This document shows, one piece after another, positions 50,976 to 59,516 of a stretch of DNA of 64,000 nucleotides. The stretch's first letter is position 1. The number at the start of each line of letters is the position of its first letter. This DNA is from JBBQFI01 sp038321775 (GTDB taxonomy: Bacteria > Verrucomicrobiota > Verrucomicrobiia > Chthoniobacterales > UBA10450). The translations under genes and the position numbers were made by a program. Where the stretch lies: positions 248,001 through 312,000 of the forward strand of contig JBBQFI010000002.1 of the NCBI GenBank assembly GCA_038321775.1, given 5' to 3'. Below the pieces are notes generated by a model. It saw only the letters and a list, made by a program, of their open reading frames with translations. It made no database searches and was not told the DNA's origin.

Positions 50976-52511
50976 CTACACCCAAAGCCGGCGATCGAAG
51001 GTGCGGTACTGGATCGCCTCGCTAACGTGCTCGGGCGTGATGTCGGTCGCGGAATCGAGATCGGCGATCGTGCGCGAGACTTTGAGAATGCGATCGTAAG
51101 CGCGTGCACTCAGATTCAGTTCCGACATCGCAACGCGAATCAGCTCCTGACATTCCTCCGTCAATTGGCAGTGCTGTTTGATCTGACGCGGACCCATGCG
51201 CGCATTGCATGTTGTCTTGGGAGATTTTTGAAAACGCGTGCGTTGTCGCTGTTGAGTCCGCAAGACACGTTCGCGAATGGCACTCGAATTTTCTTCGATC
51301 CGCTCGCTGGCCAAATCGCGATACTCGACGGCCGGAACTTCAACGTGCAGATCGATGCGATCGAGCAATGGGCCGGAGATGCGTTGGCGATAACGCTGAA
51401 TCTGGACCGGGCTGCAGCGACATTCGCGTTTCAGATCGCCGAAGTATCCGCACGGACAGGGATTCATCGACGCGACGAGCATGAACTCCGATGGAAATGT
51501 AAGACTGCCCGCAGCACGCGAGATCGTGACTTTGCCGTCTTCGATCGGCTGGCGCATGACCTCGAGAGTCGAGCGTTTGAATTCCGGCAGCTCGTCGAGA
51601 AACAAAACGCCATTGTGCGCGAGACTGACTTCGCCGGGCTTCGGAAATGCGCCGCCGCCGAGCAAGCCGATGTCGCTAATGGTGTGATGCGGTGAACGAA
51701 ACGGCCGCGTAGCGATGAACGATTTTTCACCGTCGAGCATTCCGGCGATGCTGTGAATCTTCGTTGTCTCGATGGCTTCCTCCAACGCCATCGGCGGAAT
51801 GATGGTGGCGATCCGTTTTGCGAGCATCGATTTGCCCGAACCCGGCGGACCGATCATGAGAACGTTGTGGCCGCCGGCAACCGCAACTTCGATCGCGCGC
51901 TTGACGTGACCCTGTCCTTTCACGTCGGCGAAATCCAAATCGTAATTTTGATGCGTGGAAAAAAACTGAGTCATGTCGCCGCGCACCGGCGTGAGCGTGG
52001 TTTGTCCCGTGAGAAATTGGAACGCGTCCCGCAGATTCTTCACGCCATAAATCGCGATACCTTTCACCATCGCGGCCTCGCGCGCGTTCGCTTCGGGAAC
52101 GACGAGTGCCTCTCGCTTGCGCCGCCGCGCTTCGATCGCTACCGGCAATACTCCTTTGACCGGACGAACGGCGCCGTTTAAAGCAAGCTCACCAACAAAA
52201 CTGAAGCGCTCGATTTTTTCCGGATCGACTTTTTCATTGAGCGCGATCATTCCGAGCGCGATTGGCAGATCGAAACTCGGTCCTTCTTTTTTAATATCAG
52301 CCGGCGCCAGATTGATCGTGGTGCGACCGCGCGGCCAGCGATAGGCGCTGTTCATGATCGCGGTCGTCACGCGATCACGGCTCTCCTTCACCGCAGCATC
52401 GGGCAATCCGACGATGACAATCTTCGCCTCGCCGCGACCTTCGTTTACTTCAATCTCTACCTCGTAAGCATCAACGCCGTAAACGGCGGCGGAATAAATT
52501 TTCGCGAGCAT
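50976..52511 (-). CDS. comM: ComM/YifB-type Mg-chelatase-like AAA+ ATPase
   Basis: This is a 511-aa protein of the ComM family. In Haemophilus and Vibrio, ComM is a hexameric branch-migration helicase that extends recombination of incoming single-stranded DNA during natural transformation; the family also occurs in species not known to be competent. The N-terminal Lon-protease-like domain (1-170, starting KIYSAAVYGVDAYEVEIEVNEG) is followed by the AAA+ domain with Walker A IGPPGSGKS near residue 218 and Walker B GVLFLDELPEF. The Cys-rich CPCGYFGDLKRECRC and the C-terminal helical domain complete it. It is the one transformation-related gene in a window rich in uptake-like motifs. Confidence 0.92.
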   Translation of the reverse strand: MLAKIYSAAVYGVDAYEVEIEVNEGRGEAKIVIVGLPDAAVKESRDRVTTAIMNSAYRWPRGRTTINLAPADIKKEGPSFDLPIALGMIALNEKVDPEKIERFSFVGELALNGAVRPVKGVLPVAIEARRRKREALVVPEANAREAAMVKGIAIYGVKNLRDAFQFLTGQTTLTPVRGDMTQFFSTHQNYDLDFADVKGQGHVKRAIEVAVAGGHNVLMIGPPGSGKSMLAKRIATIIPPMALEEAIETTKIHSIAGMLDGEKSFIATRPFRSPHHTISDIGLLGGGAFPKPGEVSLAHNGVLFLDELPEFKRSTLEVMRQPIEDGKVTISRAAGSLTFPSEFMLVASMNPCPCGYFGDLKRECRCSPVQIQRYRQRISGPLLDRIDLHVEVPAVEYRDLASERIEENSSAIRERVLRTQQRQRTRFQKSPKTTCNARMGPRQIKQHCQLTEECQELIRVAMSELNLSARAYDRILKVSRTIADLDSATDITPEHVSEAIQYRTFDRRLWV

Positions 52512-52571
52512 GGGGGAATGGGAAGCTGCAAAGTATCAAATTCGACTGGAGGATTGGAAGCTTAACTAATA

Positions 52572-52645
52572 GTCATCCCGAGCGAAAGCGCGGGACCTCG
52601 CGAAACAACTCCATGATTTCGACGCCAGTCACAGCTCAGAATGAC
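52572..52645. repeat. GTCATCCCGAGC-type intergenic repeat
   Basis: The ends GTCATCCCGAGC (52572-52583) and GCTCAGAATGAC (52634-52645) are imperfect inverted copies. This kind of dispersed repeat is common between genes in several soil-bacterial phyla. It fills the 160-base gap between comM and the guanine deaminase gene. Confidence 0.6.
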
Positions 52646-52671
52646 CGCACAGCGGAGAACGCTCGTTCGAA

Positions 52672-53157
52672 CTAGTACGGAATCTTGTCCGGCTTCGCCG
52701 CCCACTCGCGAAATAATTCAAGCGCGTGTTCGCGAAGCAGTTGATTCATCGGGAGCGAACGCGCTGCGATCTCGAGCGGAAGCTCTTCGTAAATAAACTG
52801 ATCGTCGAAGCCAGCTTCCGCTGCGTCGTGTCGCGTGCTCGCATAATAAACCTGATCGAGCCGTGCCCAGTAGATTGCCGCGAGACACATGGGACATGGC
52901 TCGCAACTCGTGTAAAGAATGCAGCCGCGCAGATCGAATCGACCGAGAGCGCGACAGGCTTCGCGAATAGCTACAATCTCGGCGTGAGCCGTCGGATCGA
53001 GCTGTTCCGTGACCTGATTGTTACCGCGACCAATCGCGCGTCCCTCGCACACGACCAGCGCGCCGAAAGGACCGCCACCTTTCTCGTTCATGCCAGTGCG
53101 CGCAAGATCGACCGCCTCGCGAATCCAGCGCTCATGCATCTCGTCGGAAGAGTTCAA
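52672..53157 (-). CDS. guaD: nucleoside/guanine deaminase (GuaD-like)
   Basis: This is a 161-aa zinc deaminase of the cytidine-deaminase fold. The zinc site has His58 and catalytic Glu60 in HAE, with Cys88 and Cys91 in PCPMC. The C-terminal AEAGFDDQFIYEELPLEIAARSLPM matches guanine deaminases of the Bacillus GuaD type better than tRNA adenosine deaminases, so guanine to xanthine is the likely reaction. It follows the aminotransferase gene by 12 bases and closes the nucleobase operon. A second ATG six codons later is an alternative start. Confidence 0.87.
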   Translation of the reverse strand: MNSSDEMHERWIREAVDLARTGMNEKGGGPFGALVVCEGRAIGRGNNQVTEQLDPTAHAEIVAIREACRALGRFDLRGCILYTSCEPCPMCLAAIYWARLDQVYYASTRHDAAEAGFDDQFIYEELPLEIAARSLPMNQLLREHALELFREWAAKPDKIPY

Positions 53158-53169
53158 ATTTTCGTAGAG

Positions 53170-54510
53170 CTAAAGGCGACGAAAAGCTTCATCCAGAACT
53201 TCGATTAAGAAATCGGCGTCCTGTTCATGAATATTCATCGGTGGCGAGAAACGGATCGTTTGACCGTGCAAGCCGCCTTTGCCGAGAAGCAATCCCAGGT
53301 CCCGACATGTTTCCACAACTTGCGCGCACTCCGCTTTCGCCGGCTCTTTCGTCTGAAGATCTTTCACCAGCTCAATCCCAAGCATCAAACCTTTGCCGCG
53401 CACGTGACCGATAATATTATGCTTTTCCTGCAGCCTAACGAGTCCATCGAAAATTCGTTTTCCTATCTTGAGTGAATTCGCCTGCAAGTTTTCGCGCTCG
53501 ATCACTTCGAGAACGGCGGTGCCTTGCGCGCAAACCACCGGGTTGCCGCCAAACGTATTGAAGTGCGTTCGCGCCGCGAGCATCGCCGCGATCTTCGGTG
53601 TCGTGATCACCGCGCCTAACGGGCAGCCGTTCCCAATTCCTTTCGCCATCGTCACGATATCGGGAACGACACCTTGCGTTTCGAATCCCCAAAAATCTGT
53701 GCCGGTGCGACCGAAGCCGGCTTGCACTTCATCCGCGATGCAGACACCGCCCGCCGCGCGCACGTGTTCGTAAACGTGTTTGAGATAATTATCCGGAAAA
53801 ACAACGCAGCCTCCGACGCCTTGAATCGATTCCGCGATGAAGCCGGCGATCTGCCCAGACGTCGCGAAGTCGATCAGTTCTTTGACGTCGCCCGCATATT
53901 TTTTGCCGGCATCAGGATCATCATGTCCCCATGCGCCGCGATATGGATCGGCCGCGATGGCGTGATGCACGCCGAAACTGTGCGGAACATTAAATTTCCA
54001 GGTGCGATGCGCGGTCAGTCCCATCGTCAACGCACTTCCCCCGTGATAGGCGTTGCGCAGCGCGATGACGTCGTAGTTGCCGGTGTAAGCCCGCGCCATG
54101 AGCAATGCGAGATCGTTCGCTTCCGAACCGGAATTCACGAAGTAGCAAACCTTCAAATCGCCAGGCATTTTTGACGCCAACTTCTCCGCGTAGAGCGCGA
54201 TGTTCGGGTGCAAATAAATCGTGGTGGAATGCTGCAGCGTTGCGTTCTGTTTTTGCGCCGCGGCGACGACATGAGGATGACAATGTCCAACGCTGATCGT
54301 GACGATTCCGCCGAGCGCATCGAGGTAGCGCTTTCCGGTTTCGTCCCAGACGTACTGCATCTTTCCCTCCACGATCATGATGGGTTTTTTGTAATAGAGA
54401 AAAATTCCCGGATTCAGGAATTCCTTGCGCAGACGCAACACTTCCTCCGCCGCTGGTCCGGAATATTTTTGGGGTTCGTAGTCGTTAGGCGGAAGTGGAA
54501 TCGATTTCAT
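53170..54510 (-). CDS. class III aminotransferase, AGXT2/beta-alanine type
   Basis: This is a 446-aa PLP enzyme. It probably transfers the amino group of beta-alanine or 3-aminoisobutyrate to glyoxylate or pyruvate, giving malonate or methylmalonate semialdehyde. PLP-binding features include NSGSEANDLALLMAR, IADEVQAGFGRTG and the Schiff-base Lys in MAKGIGNGCPLGAV. Overall it resembles AGXT2 and plant PYD4. The start at 54510 (MKSIPLPPNDYEPQ) is chosen because an upstream extension overlaps the transporter gene, which ends two bases before it. Its place between transporter, dihydropyrimidinase and the semialdehyde dehydrogenase supports the role. Confidence 0.88.
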   Translation of the reverse strand: MKSIPLPPNDYEPQKYSGPAAEEVLRLRKEFLNPGIFLYYKKPIMIVEGKMQYVWDETGKRYLDALGGIVTISVGHCHPHVVAAAQKQNATLQHSTTIYLHPNIALYAEKLASKMPGDLKVCYFVNSGSEANDLALLMARAYTGNYDVIALRNAYHGGSALTMGLTAHRTWKFNVPHSFGVHHAIAADPYRGAWGHDDPDAGKKYAGDVKELIDFATSGQIAGFIAESIQGVGGCVVFPDNYLKHVYEHVRAAGGVCIADEVQAGFGRTGTDFWGFETQGVVPDIVTMAKGIGNGCPLGAVITTPKIAAMLAARTHFNTFGGNPVVCAQGTAVLEVIERENLQANSLKIGKRIFDGLVRLQEKHNIIGHVRGKGLMLGIELVKDLQTKEPAKAECAQVVETCRDLGLLLGKGGLHGQTIRFSPPMNIHEQDADFLIEVLDEAFRRL

Positions 54511-54512
54511 GA

Positions 54513-56009
54513 CTATTTGTTTGGAAAAATTCTGCGAAGGGAAAGGTAAACAACAAACGCGATCCCGAAACCGACGAACCACGCATAATTGTAAAGGCCC
54601 ACGAGAAAATGCGGCACGTTCGCTGGTTTGAGCAGCTTCACGTTAACGAGAAAGCCGGGCACATTCGGCAACACCGCCACGATCAAGGCGACGAGCGCGA
54701 CGATGCTCAATCCGTTTGTGTAACGATACGGCCCATCGGTTTTATACAGTCCGACGACGTCGAGTTGGCGATGACGGTAAACATAATAATCCGCGATCAT
54801 GATTCCGCCGATCGGTCCGAGGAGCGCGCTGTAACCGACCAGCCATGTGAAAATATAACCGGACGGATCGGCGACCAATTTCCATGGCATCATGAGAATT
54901 CCGATGACACCGGTGATCGCGCCGCCGATGCGAAAGGAAATTTTGCGCGGCGCGAGATGCGCAAAATCATTAGCGGGACTAACGACATTGGCCGCGATGT
55001 TCGTCGCGAGCGTGGCGATGCAAAGCGCGAGCATCGCAATCACGAGCACGATCGGATTTGTGAAATGCGTCAGGACGTCGACTGGATCCCAGATCGGCTG
55101 CCCGTAGATAATTATGGTCGCCGATGTCACCGCGACACCAATGAATGCATAAAGCGCCATTGTGAACGGTAAACCGAGCGCTTGTCCGATAACCTGGTCG
55201 CGCTGCGAACGCGCGTAACGCGAAAAATCCGGAATGTTGAGCGAGAGCGTCGCCCAAAATCCGATCATGCCAGTGAGCGCGGGCACGAAAAAGGAAATGA
55301 ATTGACCGGCCTTGGGCTGACCTGGATCAAACGCAGATGGTTGCGATAGAATCGGACCAAAGCCGCCGGCATTCTTATAAGCCCACCAGAGAAGCAGCAG
55401 ACCGAGCGCGATGAGCAGCGGCGCTTTGATGTTGAGCAAGAGACGAATGGAATCGATGCCCTTGTAAACGACGAACATGTTAATGCTCCAGAAAAACATG
55501 AAGCAAACGAACTGCGCGAAAGTGATATCGAGAACCGGCAGCGCACTACCGGCAGCAAGCGAGGGAACAAAGACGCCGAGGATTTTGTAAATCGCGTTGC
55601 CGCCGATCCAGGTTTGAATACCAAACCATCCGCACGCGACAAACGCGCGCATGAGCGCCGGAATGTTCGCGCCACGCGTGCCAAACGATGCGCGACAAAA
55701 AACCGGAAACGGAATTCCGTAATGCGTGCCGGCATGCGCATTCAGAATCATCGGAATGACCACGATGACGTTGCCGAGAAAAATCGTGAGGATCGCCTGC
55801 GACCATTTCATTCCACCGCCAATGAGCGACGAGGCCAGCATGTAAGTCGGAATGCACGCCGACATAGAAATCCAAAGCGCCGCGAAACTGCCGATGCGCC
55901 AGTTGCGCCGCGCCGCCGGCACGGGCGCGAGATCTTTATTATAGAGGCTGCTCTCTTTGAGCTCGATCGTGACCTCGACGTCCGGCGCGAGCGAAGTTGT
56001 CGCCGCCAT
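54513..56009 (-). CDS. NCS1 family nucleobase/hydantoin transporter
   Basis: This is a 498-aa inner-membrane symporter with about 12 helices. The family signature SLYNKDLAPVPAARRNWRIGSFAALWISMS is at residues 20-50, and WFGIQTWIGGNAIYKI and FWATLSLNIPDFSRYARSQRDQVIGQ follow. NCS1 members take up uracil, cytosine, allantoin or hydantoins with H+ or Na+. The position directly after dihydropyrimidinase (two-base gap) and before the aminotransferase (two-base gap) argues for uracil, thymine or their dihydro forms. Confidence 0.92.
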   Translation of the reverse strand: MAATTSLAPDVEVTIELKESSLYNKDLAPVPAARRNWRIGSFAALWISMSACIPTYMLASSLIGGGMKWSQAILTIFLGNVIVVIPMILNAHAGTHYGIPFPVFCRASFGTRGANIPALMRAFVACGWFGIQTWIGGNAIYKILGVFVPSLAAGSALPVLDITFAQFVCFMFFWSINMFVVYKGIDSIRLLLNIKAPLLIALGLLLLWWAYKNAGGFGPILSQPSAFDPGQPKAGQFISFFVPALTGMIGFWATLSLNIPDFSRYARSQRDQVIGQALGLPFTMALYAFIGVAVTSATIIIYGQPIWDPVDVLTHFTNPIVLVIAMLALCIATLATNIAANVVSPANDFAHLAPRKISFRIGGAITGVIGILMMPWKLVADPSGYIFTWLVGYSALLGPIGGIMIADYYVYRHRQLDVVGLYKTDGPYRYTNGLSIVALVALIVAVLPNVPGFLVNVKLLKPANVPHFLVGLYNYAWFVGFGIAFVVYLSLRRIFPNK

Positions 56010-56011
56010 TT

Positions 56012-57394
56012 TTAGGAATGCGTCGGTTCGCGTTCGAGGAATCGGCCGCGACCAAACTCTCCCACGAACTCTCCGTCACGCGCCGCTACTTTTCCACGCA
56101 CAGTTACAACATGCGGTCGCCCCTCGATTTCAAAACCTTCGAAGGAATTGTAATCGACGTTCATGATATGGGTTTTCGCCGAAATGTTTCCGCGATAACT
56201 CGGATCGTAAACCACGAGATCGGCGTCGCTGCCGATTTTGATTTCACCTTTGCGCGGATACAGGCCAAACAACTTTGCTGCCGCGGTGCTCGCAGTCTCG
56301 ACGAAGCGTTTCAAATCGATCCGGCCGCCTTTAACGCCATGCGTGAAATAAAGATTCACTCGATCTTCCAATGACGGAATCCCATTCGGAATCTTGGTGA
56401 AATCCCCCTCGCCCATTCGTTTTTGCTTTTCGAAATCAAATGGCGCGTGATCGGTCGCGAGCGTGGCAATCGAGCCATCGCGCAAACCATTCCAAAGCAC
56501 ATCCTGATTTTTTTTGTCGCGGAGCGGTGGCGACATCACGTTTTTCGCGCCTTCGAAATTTGGTTTCTCGGCATCCGTGCGATCGAGCAGCAAATATTGG
56601 ATCAAAGTCTCCACTGAAACGCGGACGCCACGTTCAGCGCCGCGTTTTGCCTCGCGCAACGCTTCTTCACAGCTTGTGTGCACGATGTAGACCGGCGCGT
56701 CCGTCATTTCCGCGAAGGTCATCAGGTGATGCACGCCTTCCGCTTCTACTTGTGGCGGCCGGCTCCAGTAATGCCATTGCGGCTCAGTCTTCCCTTCGTT
56801 TAACAATTTTTTCTGCAGCTCGAAAACGAGATCGGCATTTTCACAATGTGCCGTCGTGATGACGCCAACCGTTTTCGCAAGCTGCAGCGTGTTGAAGAGT
56901 TCTTCGTCCGTGATCCCGAACGCACCTTTGTAAGCGAGAAAGATTTTGAAACTGCTAATACCGCGACGAACGATCGCTTCGAACTCAGGTTTCGTTTCGT
57001 CGTCAAACCGCGTCACGCCCATGTGAAAAGTGAAATCGCAGGCGCTGTTGCCGCGCGCTTTGCCTAACCACAGTTCAAACGCTTCCATCGGGCGGTCCAC
57101 ACGCGAGGGACAAATCATCTCGATAAACGTCGTCGTTCCGCCCACCAGCGCCGCTCGGCTCGCCGTTTCATGATTATCCTTCGCGGCCGTGCCCATGAAG
57201 GGCAGATAAATGTGCACGTGCGGATCGATGAACCCGGGAAAAACATATTTGCCGGAAGCGTCGATCACTTCTGCATTGGACGGCGCTTCGATATTGCGCT
57301 CGATCCACGTGATCGTTTCGCCTTCACAAAAAATATCCGCTACGTATTGATCGTTAGGCGTAACGATCTCGCCATTTTTAATAAGAAGTGACAT
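56012..57394 (-). CDS. hydA: dihydropyrimidinase
   Basis: This is a 460-aa zinc hydrolase of the cyclic amidohydrolase family that opens dihydrouracil or dihydrothymine to N-carbamoyl-beta-amino acids, step two of reductive pyrimidine breakdown. The metal motif is HVH in GFIDPHVHIYLPF, the carbamylated Lys lies in SSFKIFLAYKG, and the later ligands are in TTAHCEN and ATDHAPF. The first codons (ATG TCA CTT) are part of the 15-base terminal repeat of the adjacent four-helix-bundle cassette. Hydantoinase activity is an alternative, but the neighbours favour pyrimidines. Two site-type motifs flank the start region. Confidence 0.93.
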   Translation of the reverse strand: MSLLIKNGEIVTPNDQYVADIFCEGETITWIERNIEAPSNAEVIDASGKYVFPGFIDPHVHIYLPFMGTAAKDNHETASRAALVGGTTTFIEMICPSRVDRPMEAFELWLGKARGNSACDFTFHMGVTRFDDETKPEFEAIVRRGISSFKIFLAYKGAFGITDEELFNTLQLAKTVGVITTAHCENADLVFELQKKLLNEGKTEPQWHYWSRPPQVEAEGVHHLMTFAEMTDAPVYIVHTSCEEALREAKRGAERGVRVSVETLIQYLLLDRTDAEKPNFEGAKNVMSPPLRDKKNQDVLWNGLRDGSIATLATDHAPFDFEKQKRMGEGDFTKIPNGIPSLEDRVNLYFTHGVKGGRIDLKRFVETASTAAAKLFGLYPRKGEIKIGSDADLVVYDPSYRGNISAKTHIMNVDYNSFEGFEIEGRPHVVTVRGKVAARDGEFVGEFGRGRFLEREPTHS

Positions 57395-57849
57395 GTGACG
57401 AGTGGCGTGTGACGTGAGGAGAAAACTAGGGAGCGCTACTCAACTTACGACGGAGACCATTTAGCATGCGCCGCAAATCTTCTATCAACTCGGATATGGG
57501 GGCAGATGCTTTAGTGGAAAAAAATCCGAGTTCGCCAGCTAGAATGAGTTGCGTGTTTAGCTCTGCCACCGACCCATCGGCGTGGGAAATAAACTGAATG
57601 AATTCGCCGGTGGTGTGTCGCGCCTGTCCTTCCGCAATGTTCGAAGGAATAGAGACGGCCGCTCGCCGCATCTGCGAAACTAATCCAAATTTTTCTTCAG
57701 CAGGAAATCTCGCTGTGATCGTGTAAACAAGCTTCGCGAGAGCGATGCCTTTCTGCCAAACGATTAAATCCTTATAGCTCTGGGTTTTCTTTTCCATGAC
57801 GTGCGTTCTATCAAAAAACTCGTCACACGTCACACGTCACATGTCACTT
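57386..57849. mobile_element. putative four-helix-bundle cassette bounded by inverted repeats
   Basis: The ends AAGTGACATGTGACG (57386-57400) and CGTCACATGTCACTT (57835-57849) are perfect inverted repeats. Extended to 32 bases (57386-57417, 57818-57849) they keep 28 matches and consist of repeated CGTCACA units. The 464-base unit holds a single small gene and lies exactly between the dihydropyrimidinase start codon and the dehydrogenase stop (four bases beyond the right end), splitting an otherwise tight operon. Confidence 0.65.
57426..57797 (-). CDS. four-helix-bundle protein (23S rRNA IVP / TIGR02436 family)
   Basis: This is a 123-aa helical protein. MEKKTQSYKDLIVWQKGIALAKLVYTITARFP, then GLVSQMRRAAVSIPSNIAEGQARHTTGEFIQFISHADGSVAELNTQL, are the classic family segments. 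The family was first seen encoded in intervening sequences of 23S rRNA genes and is now known in many dispersed positions; function is unknown. The start at 57797 fits the family N-terminus; the frame continues 12 codons upstream. Same strand as its neighbours but unrelated to pyrimidine metabolism, and framed by inverted repeats, so it is probably an inserted cassette. Confidence 0.88.
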   Translation of the reverse strand: MEKKTQSYKDLIVWQKGIALAKLVYTITARFPAEEKFGLVSQMRRAAVSIPSNIAEGQARHTTGEFIQFISHADGSVAELNTQLILAGELGFFSTKASAPISELIEDLRRMLNGLRRKLSSAP

Positions 57850-57853
57850 TCCT

Positions 57854-59335
57854 TCACTTCTTCCAGACATCGCCGACGCCTTCTCCAAACCAGCGCGATG
57901 AAACAACTTTTTGTTGGGTATAAAACTGCACACCTTCTTTCCCCTGGATGTGGAGATCGCCGTAGAACGATTCGTCCCAGCCCGTGAAGGGAAACATCGC
58001 CATCGTCGCCGGCACGCCGATGTTGATGCCCACCATGCCAGCTTTGACGCGATGTTTAAATTCGCGCGCGGCTTTGCCGGAGTTGGTGAAAATGGCGGCG
58101 CCATTTCCGTAGGATGATTTGTTCGCGATCCCGATTGCGCCATCGAGATCGTCCATGCGCATGACGTTGAGCACCGGGCCGAAGACTTCTTCGCGCGCGA
58201 TTGTCATTTCGTTTTGCACTTGATCGACAATCGTCGCCCCCATGAAAAATCCGTTAGGCGCATCGGCCACGCGCACACCGCGGCCATCGGCGATAATTCT
58301 GGCGCCTTCCTTCTCGCTGCTCGCGATCAGACTCATCACGCGATCGCGATGTTGCGCAGTGATTACCGGTCCCATGTCGGGTTGAGCAGCGACATCAGTC
58401 GGACCGACTTTGATTGCGCGCGCGGCCTCGATCAATGTCGGCAGAACGTGCTCGGCTGCTTTCCCAACTGCAATCGCGGTCGAGCCAGCCATGCAACGTT
58501 CGCCAGCGCATCCAAAAGCCGCAGTGGAAAGCGCCTCCACCGTGCGCGGCACATCCGCATCCGGCATCACTACGATGTAGTTTTTCGCGCCGCCATTAGC
58601 CTGCACGCGTTTGCCATGGCGCGTGCCGGTTTCATAAATGTGCTTTGCGACCGGCGACGAACCAACAAAAGAAATAGCGCGCACTTTCGGATGCGTGAGC
58701 AACGCATCAACGCATTCACGGCCGCCATGAACCAAATTCAAAACACCTTTCGGTAGTCCGGCTTTTTCGAGCAGCTCGATGATGAGGATCGAAGTGAGCG
58801 GAACTTTCTCGCTCGGTTTCAACACGAAAGTATTTCCGCACGCCAGCGCGAGCGGGAACATCCACATCGGCACCATCGCGGGAAAATTAAGTGGCGTGAT
58901 GCCGACACAAACGCCGAGCGGTTGATGCATCGTCTCGCAATCGACACCGCGCGCGAGATTCTCGAGCGTATCGCCCATGAGCAAGGACGGAATGCTGCAC
59001 GCGTATTCGATGTTCTCGATTCCGCGAAACGCGCTCCCGCGCGCTTCCGCCAGCGTCTTGCCGTGCTCGCGCGAGACCAGTTCGCAAATGCGATCGAAAT
59101 TCTCTTCGACCAATTGGCGGTAACGAAAAAATAATCGCGCACGTTCAACTGGCGGCGTATCGCGCCATTCCGGAAATGCTGCCGCTGCCGCCTCGACCGC
59201 TTCGTTCACCACATCCGCGCCGCACATCGGCACCTCCGCAATTGTTTCGCCGCGCGACGGATTAAACACCGGCGACGTTTCGACGCCGGAAATTTCCCGC
59301 CATTCGCCGGCGATAAATATTGGACACGATTTCAT
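57854..59335 (-). CDS. mmsA: CoA-acylating (methyl)malonate-semialdehyde dehydrogenase
   Basis: This is a 493-aa NAD-dependent aldehyde dehydrogenase that converts methylmalonate or malonate semialdehyde to propionyl-CoA or acetyl-CoA. The catalytic Cys lies in AAFGCAGERCMAGSTA, the MmsA/IolA signature, which lacks the usual general-base Glu environment of other ALDHs. Other diagnostics are GITPLNFPAMVPMWMFPLA, KPSEKVPLT and SFVGSSPVAKHIYE. The start at 59335 gives MKSCPIFIAGEWRE; the longer frame runs into repeat copy 3. It would complete conversion of beta-alanine and aminoisobutyrate into central metabolism. Confidence 0.94.
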   Translation of the reverse strand: MKSCPIFIAGEWREISGVETSPVFNPSRGETIAEVPMCGADVVNEAVEAAAAAFPEWRDTPPVERARLFFRYRQLVEENFDRICELVSREHGKTLAEARGSAFRGIENIEYACSIPSLLMGDTLENLARGVDCETMHQPLGVCVGITPLNFPAMVPMWMFPLALACGNTFVLKPSEKVPLTSILIIELLEKAGLPKGVLNLVHGGRECVDALLTHPKVRAISFVGSSPVAKHIYETGTRHGKRVQANGGAKNYIVVMPDADVPRTVEALSTAAFGCAGERCMAGSTAIAVGKAAEHVLPTLIEAARAIKVGPTDVAAQPDMGPVITAQHRDRVMSLIASSEKEGARIIADGRGVRVADAPNGFFMGATIVDQVQNEMTIAREEVFGPVLNVMRMDDLDGAIGIANKSSYGNGAAIFTNSGKAAREFKHRVKAGMVGINIGVPATMAMFPFTGWDESFYGDLHIQGKEGVQFYTQQKVVSSRWFGEGVGDVWKK

Positions 59336-59346
59336 CGCCAGAATAT

Positions 59347-59499
59347 CTGGGTAGCGCACGCGTCTCGCGTGCTGGTTTCGGCGTCTCGCCGAAATAGGCT
59401 TTCCCTGCCAGGAAAGTTAGGGAAAAAATTTCGCACCAAAAAAAAGTCCGTGATCGCGAGGACACGATCACCAGCATGCGAGACGCATGCGCTACCCGG
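59347..59499. repeat. nested-hairpin intergenic repeat, copy 3
   Basis: The outer arms 59347-59375 and 59471-59499 are complementary apart from three positions and share the core CGTCTCGCGTGCTGG with copies 1 and 2. Inner hairpins are TTTCGGCG/CGCCGAAA (near 59376-59394) and an imperfect GTGATCG/CGATCAC stem (59450-59470). It separates the dehydrogenase gene from the PreA-like gene. Confidence 0.88.
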
Positions 59500-59516
59500 A
59501 AGGGTTCGCACGTTCG

